This document shows positions 30,960 to 41,415 of a stretch of 64,000 nt of DNA, one piece after another. Position numbers and translations under genes: made by a program. The notes beneath the pieces are model-generated. The model worked only from the letters and a program-made list of their open reading frames with translations. It did no database searches and was not told the origin of the DNA. Position 1 is the stretch's first letter. The number at the start of each line of letters is the position of its first letter. Origin of the DNA: Cricetomys ansorgei (taxonomy: Eukaryota > Chordata > Mammalia > Rodentia > Nesomyidae); contig JAMJFZ010001815.1 of assembly GCA_026225945.1 (NCBI GenBank), positions 2,915,501-2,979,500 on the forward strand, written 5' to 3'.

Positions 30960-31980
30960 GTGTGTGTCATTAAGTGACCCTCACTTCTGACAGCCTTAAA
31001 AGATAGTACTGCTGATGTAGTAAGCATTGTTGGCATTCTTACTTTAGGGCTTGGTAACTACTTTGTGCTCTTTGACTTTTGACGTTCCTGAGAGACCCGA
31101 TGCTATTCTTATGCATCTGCCTTTGTAGTTAAGGAGGTGTTTTCTCCCTGCAGCTTTAATATTGTTTCTCTGCTTTGTAATTTTGACATCTTGACTATAA
31201 TATGTCGTGCAAAGAGTCTTCTCTGGTCGTTTCTATTTGAGGTTCTAAGTGCTTCTTGAGTTGGCTATCCATTTCTTTCTTTGATTTGGGATTTTTATTT
31301 TCTGCTGTAGTTTCACTAAATAAATTCCCCATGGCTTTAGTTCATAGCTCAACTCCTTATTTCATCCTGTGACTTCTTTGATTGTGCTCCCAGGTTCTTG
31401 GACATCATGGCTATACCTTTTCACTTCCTGGTGTGTGTATGCAGTATTTCCTAAGCCCATCTTCCGTCCCTGATATCTTTCTGACTGGTTGGGTCAATGA
31501 GCAAAGTTCTGCTACAGTTTTGTATTTGATTCATTGGGTTTTTCCATTTCCAATATTTCTCTTTGATTCTTTTCTTCCTTTCAAAATTATATCTTCACCC
31601 TGATTTGTCTTCCGTGTTGCTGATTTTCCCATGCGTGTTGCTGATTTTCCTGTGTGTGTTGCTTATTTTCCCAAGCATGCTGCTGATTTTCACATATGTG
31701 TGGCTGCTTTCTGACCTCTGTTGCTGGCTTTCTCATTATAGTGCTGAATTCCTTATGCATGTTTCTCACTTTTCCTCCAGGATACTCACTACCTTTTCTT
31801 CCCAGGCCCTGTGTTCATCTGCTTGTTTCTGCTATCTTTACTGTCAATGATCATTTTTATTAGTAAACTTTTGGAATTTTTGTTTGCATTTAGCTATTTC
31901 CCTACCTTTGAGTTCTGTAGTAGGATGGTTTAATGATGTCACACTTTAGCTCTGAGGAAATCTTTGAACATATTCTTGGT
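30960..31980 (-). mobile_element. Possible L1 5'-region / ORF1-like relic
   Basis: Antisense T-rich sequence with 'cctgagagacccgatgctat' and 'atttctttctttgatttggg' resembles the antisense ORF1 or 5' region of rodent L1. Sequence further in could not be aligned from memory. It contains the 21-bp minisatellite at 31616-31760. It may also be another retroelement. Confidence 0.35.
31616..31760. repeat. Minisatellite, 20-21-bp unit, ~7 copies
   Basis: Units at 31616, 31637, 31658, 31679, 31700, 31720 and 31741 share 'g(t/c)tgctgattttc'. The first four are the best preserved. On the minus strand the 21-bp unit reads as a 7-residue repeat (ENQQHAW), kept open over about 60 codons. This is two turns of an alpha helix, so a heptad (coiled-coil) reading is possible. 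Confidence 0.85.
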
Positions 31981-32022
31981 TACTTAATGTGTGCTTCCTG
32001 AGACTTTGAGGCAATTGTTAAC

Positions 32023-32460
32023 TGTGGGATAAGACACAGGGGGAAGGACTGCTTCCTCGAATGTGTAGAAGACTGCTTTCTGGAATATATGAACTTGGTT
32101 TTTGGGAAAAACCTGTAAATAACGGGTAACTCTTAATGACTGTTTCCTGAAGATGTAACCTGTAGCTGATGTAAAGTCCTGACTGAGGCAATTGTTGTTA
32201 AAAATACCTTGCCCCTAATATCTTACATGTTAAAGGCATTTGTTTATGGTATTACTAATAAAGAGACCTTATTGTTCCTACAACTAATCAGGGACTCCAA
32301 AGAACACCTGGAGACTTCGGATTACCTAGTGCAGGAATGGTGTTAGCTAGTTGGGCTGAGGCTGCTCTGTTCTTTATGCACAAAAGACCTTTGGATCACT
32401 GGGAGAGATCAATGAACTTCGTTTTACAACAATATAAGACTTGAATGAAGTGAGCTCTAA
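32023..32460 (+). mobile_element. LTR-like sequence between L1 pieces
   Basis: Possible old LTR: begins near TGTGGGATAAG, has 'tactaataaagagacctta' (AATAAA at about 32259) and sits between antisense L1-like segments. 'tgaggcaattgtt' occurs twice (about 32007 and 32190). Ends and target duplication were not determined. Confidence 0.3.
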
Positions 32461-32975
32461 GTTCAGTCCCTCAAGACTGATTTCATTTTATGGCTGAAAA
32501 TTTTAAGTTTGTACATATATCACATTGCCTTTATTCACTTATTTGTGGATTGGCATCTAAGCTAGTGCCATTGCTTGGCTATTGTGCATGGTGGAGCAGT
32601 AAACATGAATGTGCAAGTATCTCTGTAGTATGATGACTCAGAATCTTTCACATATATAGCATACCCAGGGGCAGCATAGCTGGGTCACATGACATTTCTC
32701 TTTCCAGTTTTTTTATGGAGCCTCCATAATGATTTCCAAAGTGGCAGCACACATTTGCCCTCCCTCCAGAATTGTTTAACAGCTCCTCTCTCCCTACACC
32801 TCACTGTCATTTTTATTAATTTATTTTCATGATAAAAATATGAACTACGGGTAAGATGGAATCCAGAGAAATTTTAATTTGCATTTTCCTGATGACTAAA
32901 AGTGTTGAACACTTTCTAAAGCATTTGTTGGACATCTGTGTTTCTCCTTTCAAGATCTACAAAGTTTATTAGCAC

Positions 32976-33367
32976 TGTGATGACTAATCTGGGTTGTCAG
33001 CCTGAGACACCTAGGAAGAGAGAACCTCATGAGGAATTGCCTCTATCAAACTGGCTTGTGGGAAATTTTCTTGGCAGCTGATTGATGTGGGAGGGTCCAG
33101 CCCACTACAGGCCATGTCATCCCTGGGCAAATGAGCTTAGGCTCTACAAGAACAGTAGCTGAACTTAAGCCTAGGATCAGGCCAGTAAACAGCATTTTTC
33201 CACGGTCTCTGTTTCTGTTCCTGCCTCTTCCAGTTTCCTACCTTGAGTTCCTGCTTTGGCTTTATTCAATAATGGAAGTATGAGATGGAACAAACTCTTC
33301 CCACCCACTTCCCAAGTTGCTCTTGGTTCTGTCATTCATCACAGCAACAGAACAGCAAACTAGATCA
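32976..33367 (+). mobile_element. MaLR LTR, ORR1-like, in L1
   Basis: TGTGATGACTAATCTGG start, 'ttgtcagcctgagacaccta', 'gattgatgtgggagggtcca', 'gcccactacaggccatgtca', 'ccctgggcaaatgagc', ending 'cacagcaacagaacagcaaa' and 'tagatca'. It is a full-length ORR1-type LTR of about 392 bp. Flanks AGCAC and AGTCC agree at three of five positions, so any duplication has decayed. L1 continues on both sides. Confidence 0.85.
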
Positions 33368-33946
33368 AGTCCATTTATTTCATTTATTCACTAATAATTT
33401 GGTGTCTTGGAGTTAGTATTTGCTGTTTTTATGTATCTTGCCTATGGATCCCAGTATGATATACTGGGAAAGGCTTCCCTCAGTTTTTAAGACTGTCTAT
33501 TCACTCTGGTGGCCATTTCCCTTGTTGTGCAGAAGCCTCTTGATGGCATATTATCTCATTTATCAGTTCTTAGGATTATTTCCTGTGCTGTTGGAGTTCA
33601 GGAAATCTTTACTTGTGTTTCTGTCTTGAGATCTACATTTTCCTCTGTTAACATCATGTCTCAGGTATTGTAGTAAGGCATTTGATCCATTTTGAATGGA
33701 TTCTTCACTAGGATGAGATCCGTGGATCTAATTTCATTTTTCTACATTTTCTACATTTCTACATTTTCTACAGAATCCGTTTGTTAAAGAGACTGTCTTT
33801 TCCAGTGTATGCATTATCAGAAATTGGGTGGCTGTAACTGTGGATTTATTTCTGGGTCTTCTGTTTCATTCTACATGTCTATTTTTGTGTTAGTGCCATG
33901 TTACTTTTGTTGCTATGGCTCTGTAGTATAATTTGTCATGAGATAT

Positions 33947-34356
33947 TATGATAGTTTGAAAGAAAATGGCCCTCATAGGCTCATAGAGTTTGCATGTTTA
34001 GTCCCTAGTTGATGAGCTGTTTGGAAGGATTAGGAGGTGTGGCCTTGTAGGAGCTGTGCTGCTGGGGGTGCGCTTTGAGACTTCGAAAGTCCAGGTAAGA
34101 CTCAGTCTCTGTCTCTGTCCCTGTCTCTGTCTCTGTCTCTCTCTCTCACTCTCTTCCTGCTGCCTGCTGATCAGGAGGTAAAGCTCTCATTTACTGCTCC
34201 AGCACCATGTCTGCCTGCCTGCTGCTCTGCTCCCCACTATGACGATAATGTATTAACCCTCTGAAACTATAAGCCAGCCCCCAAGTAAATGCTTTCTTTT
34301 ATAAGAGTTGCCTTGGACATGGTGTCTCTTCACAGCAGTAGAACAGAACTAAGACA
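33947..34356 (+). mobile_element. MaLR LTR, MTC/MTD-like, in L1
   Basis: 'gatagtttgaaagaaaatgg', 'ccctcataggctcatagagt', 'ttggaaggattaggaggtgt', 'ggccttgtaggagctgtgct', a (TCTCTG)n stretch at 34110-34150, 'ccagcaccatgtctgcctgc', ending 'cacagcagtagaacagaact' and AAGACA. About 410 bp, slightly enlarged by the TCTCTG repeat. Flanking GATAT/GGTAC is only a partial 5-bp match. Confidence 0.9.
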
Positions 34357-34829
34357 GGTACTGTGCTCTGTCGAGCATGGCTTTACTTAAAATTGCTGTA
34401 GATATCCAGGGTCTTTTGTGTTTCCACATGAATTTTAGGATTTTTTCTATTTCTGAAAAGAACATCGTTGAGATTTGAGTGATTGCACTGAATCTATGGG
34501 TCGCTTGCGTAGTATAGCAACTTCTGTAGTATCCGTTCTGCCAGCTCATGAGCATGGGCGTTCCTTCCATCATCTAATGTCCTCTTTAATATCTTTCTTC
34601 TGGGTCTAAAAGGTTTCATTGTGGAAGTCTTTCACCTGCTTGGTTAGGTTTATTCTTGCTAGTTTTTAAAAATGCTGTGTTGTATGTGTGACTTTTTCCC
34701 CCTTGATTTCTTTCTTGGTGATCTTGTTAATGGCATGTAGAAAAATTACTGATTTTTGTGTGTTGAATTTTATCTTGCTACTTTGCTGAAGAGGTTTATC
34801 AGCTCTAAGAGCTTTCTGGTTGAGTGAGA

Positions 34830-35405
34830 AGCCCACTCTCAAAGACTCAATCCTCAACACTAGGAAGCAAACTGCCGTAATATCATAATATCAAGCCATG
34901 CAAGAAACGAAGAAACACTTAAACTCATCACCGACGGTCATAAAGTGGAAAATGACGAGACTAATACAGGAAGAACTGTGAAGTTAAACATTATGTAGTG
35001 TGACAGTGGAAATGGAAAGTGAATGAGCTAAAGGAGAGAGGCAGAACAGGGAGAAAACCGAGAAGAATCAGGAGTAAACAAACTAGAGAAAAAAGAAGCA
35101 AGGGGAGAGTTCCGGAGAGGGAAGCAGGGACTTAGAGAAAACTAAAGGGAGATGACACAGCCAGGTAAATTTAAGAAGATCAAAGCACACGCACGCTCCT
35201 GACTAAAATAAGTGAATACAAGCATGAACTTAAATAGTTGGAGAAAGTCAAAATACTACTGTAAGTATACTAGAGAAGCAAAGGGCAGAGCTCAATGAGG
35301 AAGAAGATGAAGAAAAAGATTTGTCCAATCAATACAAAAAAATGTATTGTTTCTTTTTTAAAGTCAAGCATATGAAAGAGAATAAATTTTTTTAAGTATG
35401 TTAAA
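34830..35405. other. A-rich sequence, unassigned
   Basis: Purine-rich and A-rich on the plus strand, the opposite bias to the T-rich antisense L1 before it. It could be a sense-strand L1 fragment, for example an inverted 5' piece, but no specific homology was recognised. Confidence 0.3.
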
Positions 35406-35408
35406 GTA

Positions 35409-35540
35409 AGGTCCTGATATGATGGCACACGTCTTTAAACTCAGAACTAGGGAGGCAGAGGCAGAAGGATCTCTGTGCATTTGAAGCCAGCCTGATCTAC
35501 ACAGTGAAACCCTGTCTCAAAACAAAAAGCAAACAGCACC
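35409..35540 (+). repeat. B1 SINE
   Basis: 'gtcctgatatgatggcacac', 'gggaggcagaggcagaagga', 'tctctgtgcatttgaagcca', 'gcctgatctacacagtgaaa', 'ccctgtctcaaaac'. It is collinear with B1 and followed by an A/C-rich tail. Confidence 0.92.
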
Positions 35541-35544
35541 CCCC

Positions 35545-36188
35545 GACACACACACAAATATGAAATACTGCTAAAAATGTATTGAAGAGGAAGAAGGGGA
35601 GTCACGGTGACGAGAAAACGGGTGTGTGAGGCACTGGAGCAGTTTCCCTGGTTCCTCTTGGACACTTGGACACGCCATTTCTGCATGGGGGCTGCTTGGA
35701 CTCGTGGGCTCCTTGTTGTGGTTTATGCTGGTGTTGAGCTTGCACTGGACAAGCATCTTACATCAACAGACACTGCCTCTGTTCTAGAAGCTTCCCTTCC
35801 ATGCATACTATGGGTTTCTGCTGGCCACACTTGGCTTTGCAGTCTGCAGGCCAGGCAGGTTTTCCCATTCTCCTGATTATACCTTGATCCCAGGGGGTGG
35901 GCTACTCTTCTACCTAGAGGGTATCTCCCAAGTATCCTAGGAATCTAGGAATCTACTATAGCACTAGGCTCTGTACAGGCAGAGAACTTGCCTTTGTATT
36001 TGCAATGCCTCTTAAGTGTGGACCAACCTACGGGAAGCACGCACTTGAGAGGTCTTAGGCCTTACAGTAGCGAATGGCAGACAGGTGGCTACGGAGTTGG
36101 TCTTAGGCTCAGGGCTATCGGATTCCAATTATTCTCAGTTGATGAGCTCAGCTCTCAGGATAAAGGTGGGTTATGCACTTAGCTGCCT
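35545..36188. other. Unique sequence, no gene recognised
   Basis: A plus-strand frame of 89 codons (35607-35876) and two minus frames overlap. None has a recognisable domain. Confidence 0.4.
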
Positions 36189-36189
36189 G

Positions 36190-36190
<1 letters not shown>

Positions 36191-36247
<57 letters not shown>

Positions 36248-36248
36248 A
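36191..36248. repeat. (TC)16(AC)13 compound microsatellite
   Basis: A TC run at 36191-36222 passes directly into an AC run at 36223-36248. No interruptions were seen. Confidence 0.97.
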
Positions 36249-36249
36249 G

Positions 36250-36688
36250 ACTTGTGTTCCAGCTTGTCAGCATCCAGTTCTCTAGCTCTTCATTATTGCC
36301 TCTGTCTTTTGCCTCGGACAGTGTCTGGTCAAATTCTGCCCTCCTGGTTTGTGATTGTTTACTGTTCTCAGGCTGCGTCTTAAACGCCAGGCTCCCTCTC
36401 AAGATGGTGCATCGCTACTGACTTTCACATTGAAAGGGACTCCGGTCCACTGTGACCTGTTGACCTGACAAGGCACTGTCTCACCAAAACATGAAGGCTC
36501 ATGAAGGCTATGGGCCTGTGCTGGGGACAGGACGGACAGTGAGTGTCTTTCCACCAGCGTCTCTGGGCTTCCACTCTGGATGGGGTTTCCCACCTCCAAG
36601 CTGTCTTGGCTTCTTTTCTGTGTGTGCTTGTTGGCTGTTCTATCTTCACCATTGTGAGTTTTGAAACTTTTCCTCTCTAGTAATAAAG
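36250..36688. other. Unique sequence, no gene recognised
   Basis: Overlapping minus-strand frames (36399-36652) lack recognisable domains. Confidence 0.4.
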
Positions 36689-36689
36689 T

Positions 36690-36768
36690 TCTTTCTTCCT
36701 TCCTTCCTTTTTCTTTCTTTCTTCTTTCTTTCTTTCTTCTCTCTCTTTCTCTCTTTTCATTTCATTTC
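36690..36768. repeat. (TTCC/TTTC)n microsatellite from a B1 tail
   Basis: Repeats of TTCC then TTTC/CTTT and CTCT sit at the tail side of the minus-strand B1 that follows. This indicates growth from the SINE's A-rich tail. Confidence 0.9.
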
Positions 36769-36914
36769 TTTTTTTTTCAGTATAGAGCTTCTCTGTGTAG
36801 CCCTGACTGTCCTAGAACTCACTCTATAGACCAGGCTGGCCTTGAACTCACAGAGATCCTCCTGTCTCTGCCTCCCAAGTGCTGGGATTAAAGGCATGTG
36901 CCACCAGAGTCCCA
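36769..36914 (-). repeat. B1 SINE
   Basis: The best preserved B1 in the window, read in reverse: 'gcttctctgtgtagccctga', 'ctgtcctagaactcactcta', 'gaccaggctggccttgaact', 'cctgtctctgcctcccaagt', 'gctgggattaaaggcatgtg'. Complete from T-rich tail to 'ccacca'. Confidence 0.96.
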
Positions 36915-36917
36915 CTA

Positions 36918-37198
36918 AGTCTCTTCTTTCTTATGCCGACTCTCTCCTTTAACCGGACCAGGCAAAGGTGGCTTCTAGTCTTCCAACTGACCCTCAAAGT
37001 GATTTCTCTTGCCTTCACTTTTTTCTTCATTAAATTTGAAGGGCAACAAATCTGAGTGAACTTTGATCTAAGAAATGTCTTAGCTTATATGTGACCTGTT
37101 GTCTATACCATGGGGAACGCACTTGGAAAACACTCTTAAATATAAAAAGCTTGGAGCTGGCGGTGAATGTGTTAACCAATCCCCAAAGTGCCAGCTGT
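36918..37198. other. Unique sequence, no gene recognised
   Basis: Low-GC stretch leading into the 24-bp minisatellite. No repeat recognised. Confidence 0.4.
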
Positions 37199-37200
37199 AT

Positions 37201-37338
37201 CGTCACCCAAATTATCAACAGCATGGTCACCCAGGTGTCTAACAGTGCGATTACCAGGTGTCCAACAGCATGGTCACCCAGATTATCAATAGTGTGATTA
37301 CCCAGGTGTCCAACCGCATGGTCGCCAGGTGTTCTAGG
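37201..37338. repeat. Minisatellite, 24-bp unit, ~6 copies
   Basis: Units at 37201, 37225, 37249 (23 bp), 37272, 37296 and 37320 (partial). Core 'ggtcacccaggtgtc-aacag'. Two unit types occur: one carries 'attatcaa', in units 1 and 4, and the other carries 'gtgtc(t/c)aac', in units 2, 3 and 5. The order A-B-B-A-B-B suggests duplication of a three-unit block (about 71 bp). Confidence 0.9.
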
Positions 37339-37504
37339 CTTATTGTGTCAATATTTTCCTATGATATTTTAAACTAGTTCATTCATTATATTAAATTCAT
37401 TGCGATCAACTACCATGGGTATAATTTTCTTATATAGTAGAAAAAGGAAGCAAAACCAAATATATTTTATTTTCACAAATTTACTGAGAATATAATGTTA
37501 AAAT

Positions 37505-37660
37505 GAGCCAATCTTTATCGGTTCTTACTACCAGCCAGCCGTTGTTCTGAGTAGTGGATCTCTCTTAACTCAGTGAATTTTGTACCAACCCTGCGAGTGA
37601 AATCTTCTCTTGGCAGTATTGTGAGAATGAGGATGGTGTGTGCCTGGCCCAGAGCCATTC
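37505..37660 (-). repeat. MIR SINE fragment
   Basis: 'ttcttactaccagccagccg', 'ttgttctgagtagtggatct', 'cttaactcagtgaattttgt' and 'accaaccctgcgagtgaaat' follow the reverse MIR pattern (ctactatgtgccaggcactg...taactcatttaatcctcacaacaaccc...). Confidence 0.6.
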
Positions 37661-37744
37661 AGCAACAGGTGGCTGCAATGGTCCCGCCTCCGAGAAGCAC
37701 AGGACTTGGGTAGTCAGGTCCACAAAATACGGGAGGAGCTGAAG

Positions 37745-37918
37745 GTCTTTTTATTTTTTAACATTTTTACTTTTGTCTTTGAGATAGGAGCTGTGTGAGC
37801 TTACATGGAGGTCTGAGAAAAATTCACAAGAGTCAATGAGTCCTGAAGCTTAAACTCAGATTCTCAGGCTTGACAGCAAGCACCTTCACTGGTTGAACCA
37901 TCTTGCCAGCTCTGAATG
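37745..37918 (-). repeat. tRNA-derived SINE (B3/B4-type), diverged
   Basis: Ends 'cttgacagcaagcaccttca', 'ctggttgaaccatcttgcca', 'gctctg', the reverse complement of 'ggctggcaagatggttcaacc', a tRNA-derived SINE head. The body is diverged ('tgagataggagctgtgtgag'). Confidence 0.55.
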
Positions 37919-37959
37919 TGTTTTGTAACTAATTGTACACCTTTTCTCTTTTTAGTTCC

Positions 37960-38070
37960 CTTTTATTTCTTTTTTTTTTTTCTTTTTTTAGGCTAGTCTC
38001 AAACTTGTGAGCTCACGTGATCCTCCTGCATCAGCCTCCCAAGGACCTAGGACTGTAAGTGTGTAATAAT
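37960..38070 (-). repeat. B1 SINE fragment with T-rich tail
   Basis: T-rich stretch, then 'ggctagtctcaaacttgtga', 'tcctcctgcatcagcctccc', 'aaggacctaggactgtaag', the reverse B1/7SL middle part. Old and short. Confidence 0.6.
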
Positions 38071-38074
38071 CAAC

Positions 38075-39453
<1,379 letters not shown>

Positions 39454-39454
39454 A

Positions 39455-41095
39455 TTAGTTAAGGAGCCAAAAAGGGTCTGTGTCCGTGGCAGGTCAAGAC
39501 CCATGAAAGCAAGGGCTAGTTAGATTACCTGTTCTCTGATGGCTGACCCACAAGCCACTCACTGGCCAAAGGAGTTTCTTTGTGGAATCCTTTCTCCCCA
39601 GTGTCTAGGTATACACACCACCAGCCAGGCCGTAAGGCACTACTTGGCCCTGTGCAAGCCCCTGGTGGGCTCAGTCCCAGCAACAACCACTTACTCTTGC
39701 TGCTCTATCCTAGCATATCTGCTTGGTACCTCTGGCCAACACCTGTGTTCTGAGAGTTCATTTGACCATCAGTTTGTACTAAAGCTCATGAGCTGTGGCT
39801 TAATAAATCTGAGATGTGTCATCATACCTTCTCTATAGTAGGGTCAGGTGACTTACACTGGGGGAGTTTGGATTGCAGGCACCTTGATATAGTCACCACT
39901 GTTAAAGTCCTTTTAAAGAAATGGCCTTTATCAGTGTAAACATCCTGATCTGAGTCCCCAGAGAAGTCATGCATGACAGCCACTGGTTTCCCAACTCTGG
40001 GGGAGCTCCTATGTCTGCCTCTTTCTTAGTCTGATCCCTCATTTCCATTCAGACGAGAACATCTACCAGTACCCCTCCCCAACGTACAAACATGGATGAA
40101 ATGGCCCCAGATTGTGTGTGAAGGCCGAGATCCACCCCTAACAGGGAAACGGCAGAACAAGCTTGGAAGTGTCCAAACGGAAGTCGGCTTGCTGTGCTGA
40201 AAGGTAAAATTTCCAGAAATGCTGAATTGAACGAGTTCCTACTTCTCTGAGTAGTTAATGATTTTTATCAGCATGTGCATATATGTATGTAGACACTTAC
40301 ACACTGGAGAGACCTCAAAAGTGCGGTTAATAGCAAATATGCTCTGACATTAGTGATAAATGACCTCGAAAGATAGATTTAGTTATGTCCCTTATGTCTC
40401 AGACTTGAGGACTTGGCAGTTGTGTGGGGCCTGCTCTCTGCACAACAATGACAGAAATACTGGAGGGGCAGAGGAGAAACCACAGTGCACCTAAAGTTTG
40501 GCCCCACACTGGCATAATGTCTCTTCTGTCTACCTCCTCTTAGCCAGAGAGGCTTGCTGGCAGGTCTAGCACCAGTGAGCCAGTGTGTGGAAGGGGAAGA
40601 ACTCAGCCACCATGCGATGATACAGATCTCAGGGGCTCGGCAAGTGCTCAGAGGTGGGTTTGGGAACAGGGAACGGGCACACAGGTGTCAGACGACGAAC
40701 TCAAAGAGATTAGGACTGACGATGACAGGCGTGGCTACCTTGCCAGGGAGAGTGGCTTTTATCATGTAGGCAGTGGAATGATACTTATGGGTAAGGAATT
40801 GCTTTGTGACTTTCTGTGCACCAGCTGCTCCAAGGCACACAGGAGCATGTGGTGGCTGAATGGAAACCACTGCCTGCTGCCAGGGACAAACGAAAGACTT
40901 TGGGGACAGGTCTGGGCTCTTAGCCAGTGTCATTCTGGGTATGCATGTGTCATATACTAACTTAGCTCTGACTAGGCTCATGGATCAACTGAGTGCTCTG
41001 AGGGTGTGTAAGAAGCTACAGGGCTAAGGGCTGAAGGCACAGGACTCGCCACAAAACCAAGTGTTCATTGAGAAAGGACCCTGTGATTCAACCCA
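39455..41095. other. Unique sequence, no gene recognised
   Basis: Plus frames of 99 codons (39539-39838) and 125 codons (40583-40960) and a 97-codon minus frame (40688-40981) show no recognised domain. No repeat was identified. Confidence 0.4.
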
Positions 41096-41102
41096 AGCCC
41101 CA

Positions 41103-41180
41103 CGTAACTCAAGGCTCAGTTTCCATGCTGATAAAATGGTTCTGTTATTCCTACATCTCACAGACTTAAGGCCAGGACAA
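41103..41180 (+). repeat. MIR SINE fragment
   Basis: 'aactcaaggctcagtttcca', 'tgctgataaaatggttctgt' and 'tattcctacatctcacagac' correspond to the MIR core (cctcagtttcctcatctgtaaaatgggg...acctacctcatagg). Confidence 0.6.
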
Positions 41181-41236
41181 AATAATGTAGGCAGAATCAG
41201 AATGGTTAATGAGTATTCATGATATTTGAGACTGTT

Positions 41237-41415
41237 CTTTTTTTCCCTTTTGAAGTAATGGGGATTGAATCCAGGGCCTCCCAAACCCCAGGCACTGAGC
41301 TACACCGCCAACATGGTCTTGCTATGTAACCTAGAGGAGTCTTCAGCTTACTATCCTCCTGTCTCAGCCTCCCACGTAGCTATGGTTACAGGCTTGCATG
41401 CCAGGCCCAGCTAAT
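41237..41415 (-). repeat. ID-B1 composite SINE (RSINE1/B4-type)
   Basis: Reverse orientation. The left half is 'gggattgaatccagggcctc', 'ccaaaccccaggcactgagc', 'tacaccgccaac' (reverse ID-like). The right half is 'atggtcttgctatgtaacct', 'cctcctgtctcagcctccca', 'gtagctatggttacaggc' (reverse B1-like). The ID plus B1 fusion defines this rodent SINE class. Confidence 0.8.

Larger units (their letters stand above)
32490..34826 (-). mobile_element. LINE-1 fragment, ORF2, minus strand
   Basis: Antisense L1: 'gattggcatctaagctagtg', 'ggtggagcagtaaacatgaa', 'agcatagctgggtcacatga', 'tttgcattttcctgatgact', 'tggatttatttctgggtctt', 'tattcttgctagtttttaaa', 'atcttgctactttgctgaag'. It covers the ORF2 C-terminal region into the RT region, with insertions of an ORR1 LTR (32976-33367) and an MT LTR (33947-34356). 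At its right end, 34826, homology breaks abruptly. Confidence 0.9.

Noticed and set aside
31616..31760. CRISPR-like regular repeats
   Set aside because: Units are directly adjacent without unique spacers, and the context is mammalian. This is a minisatellite, as is 37201-37338.
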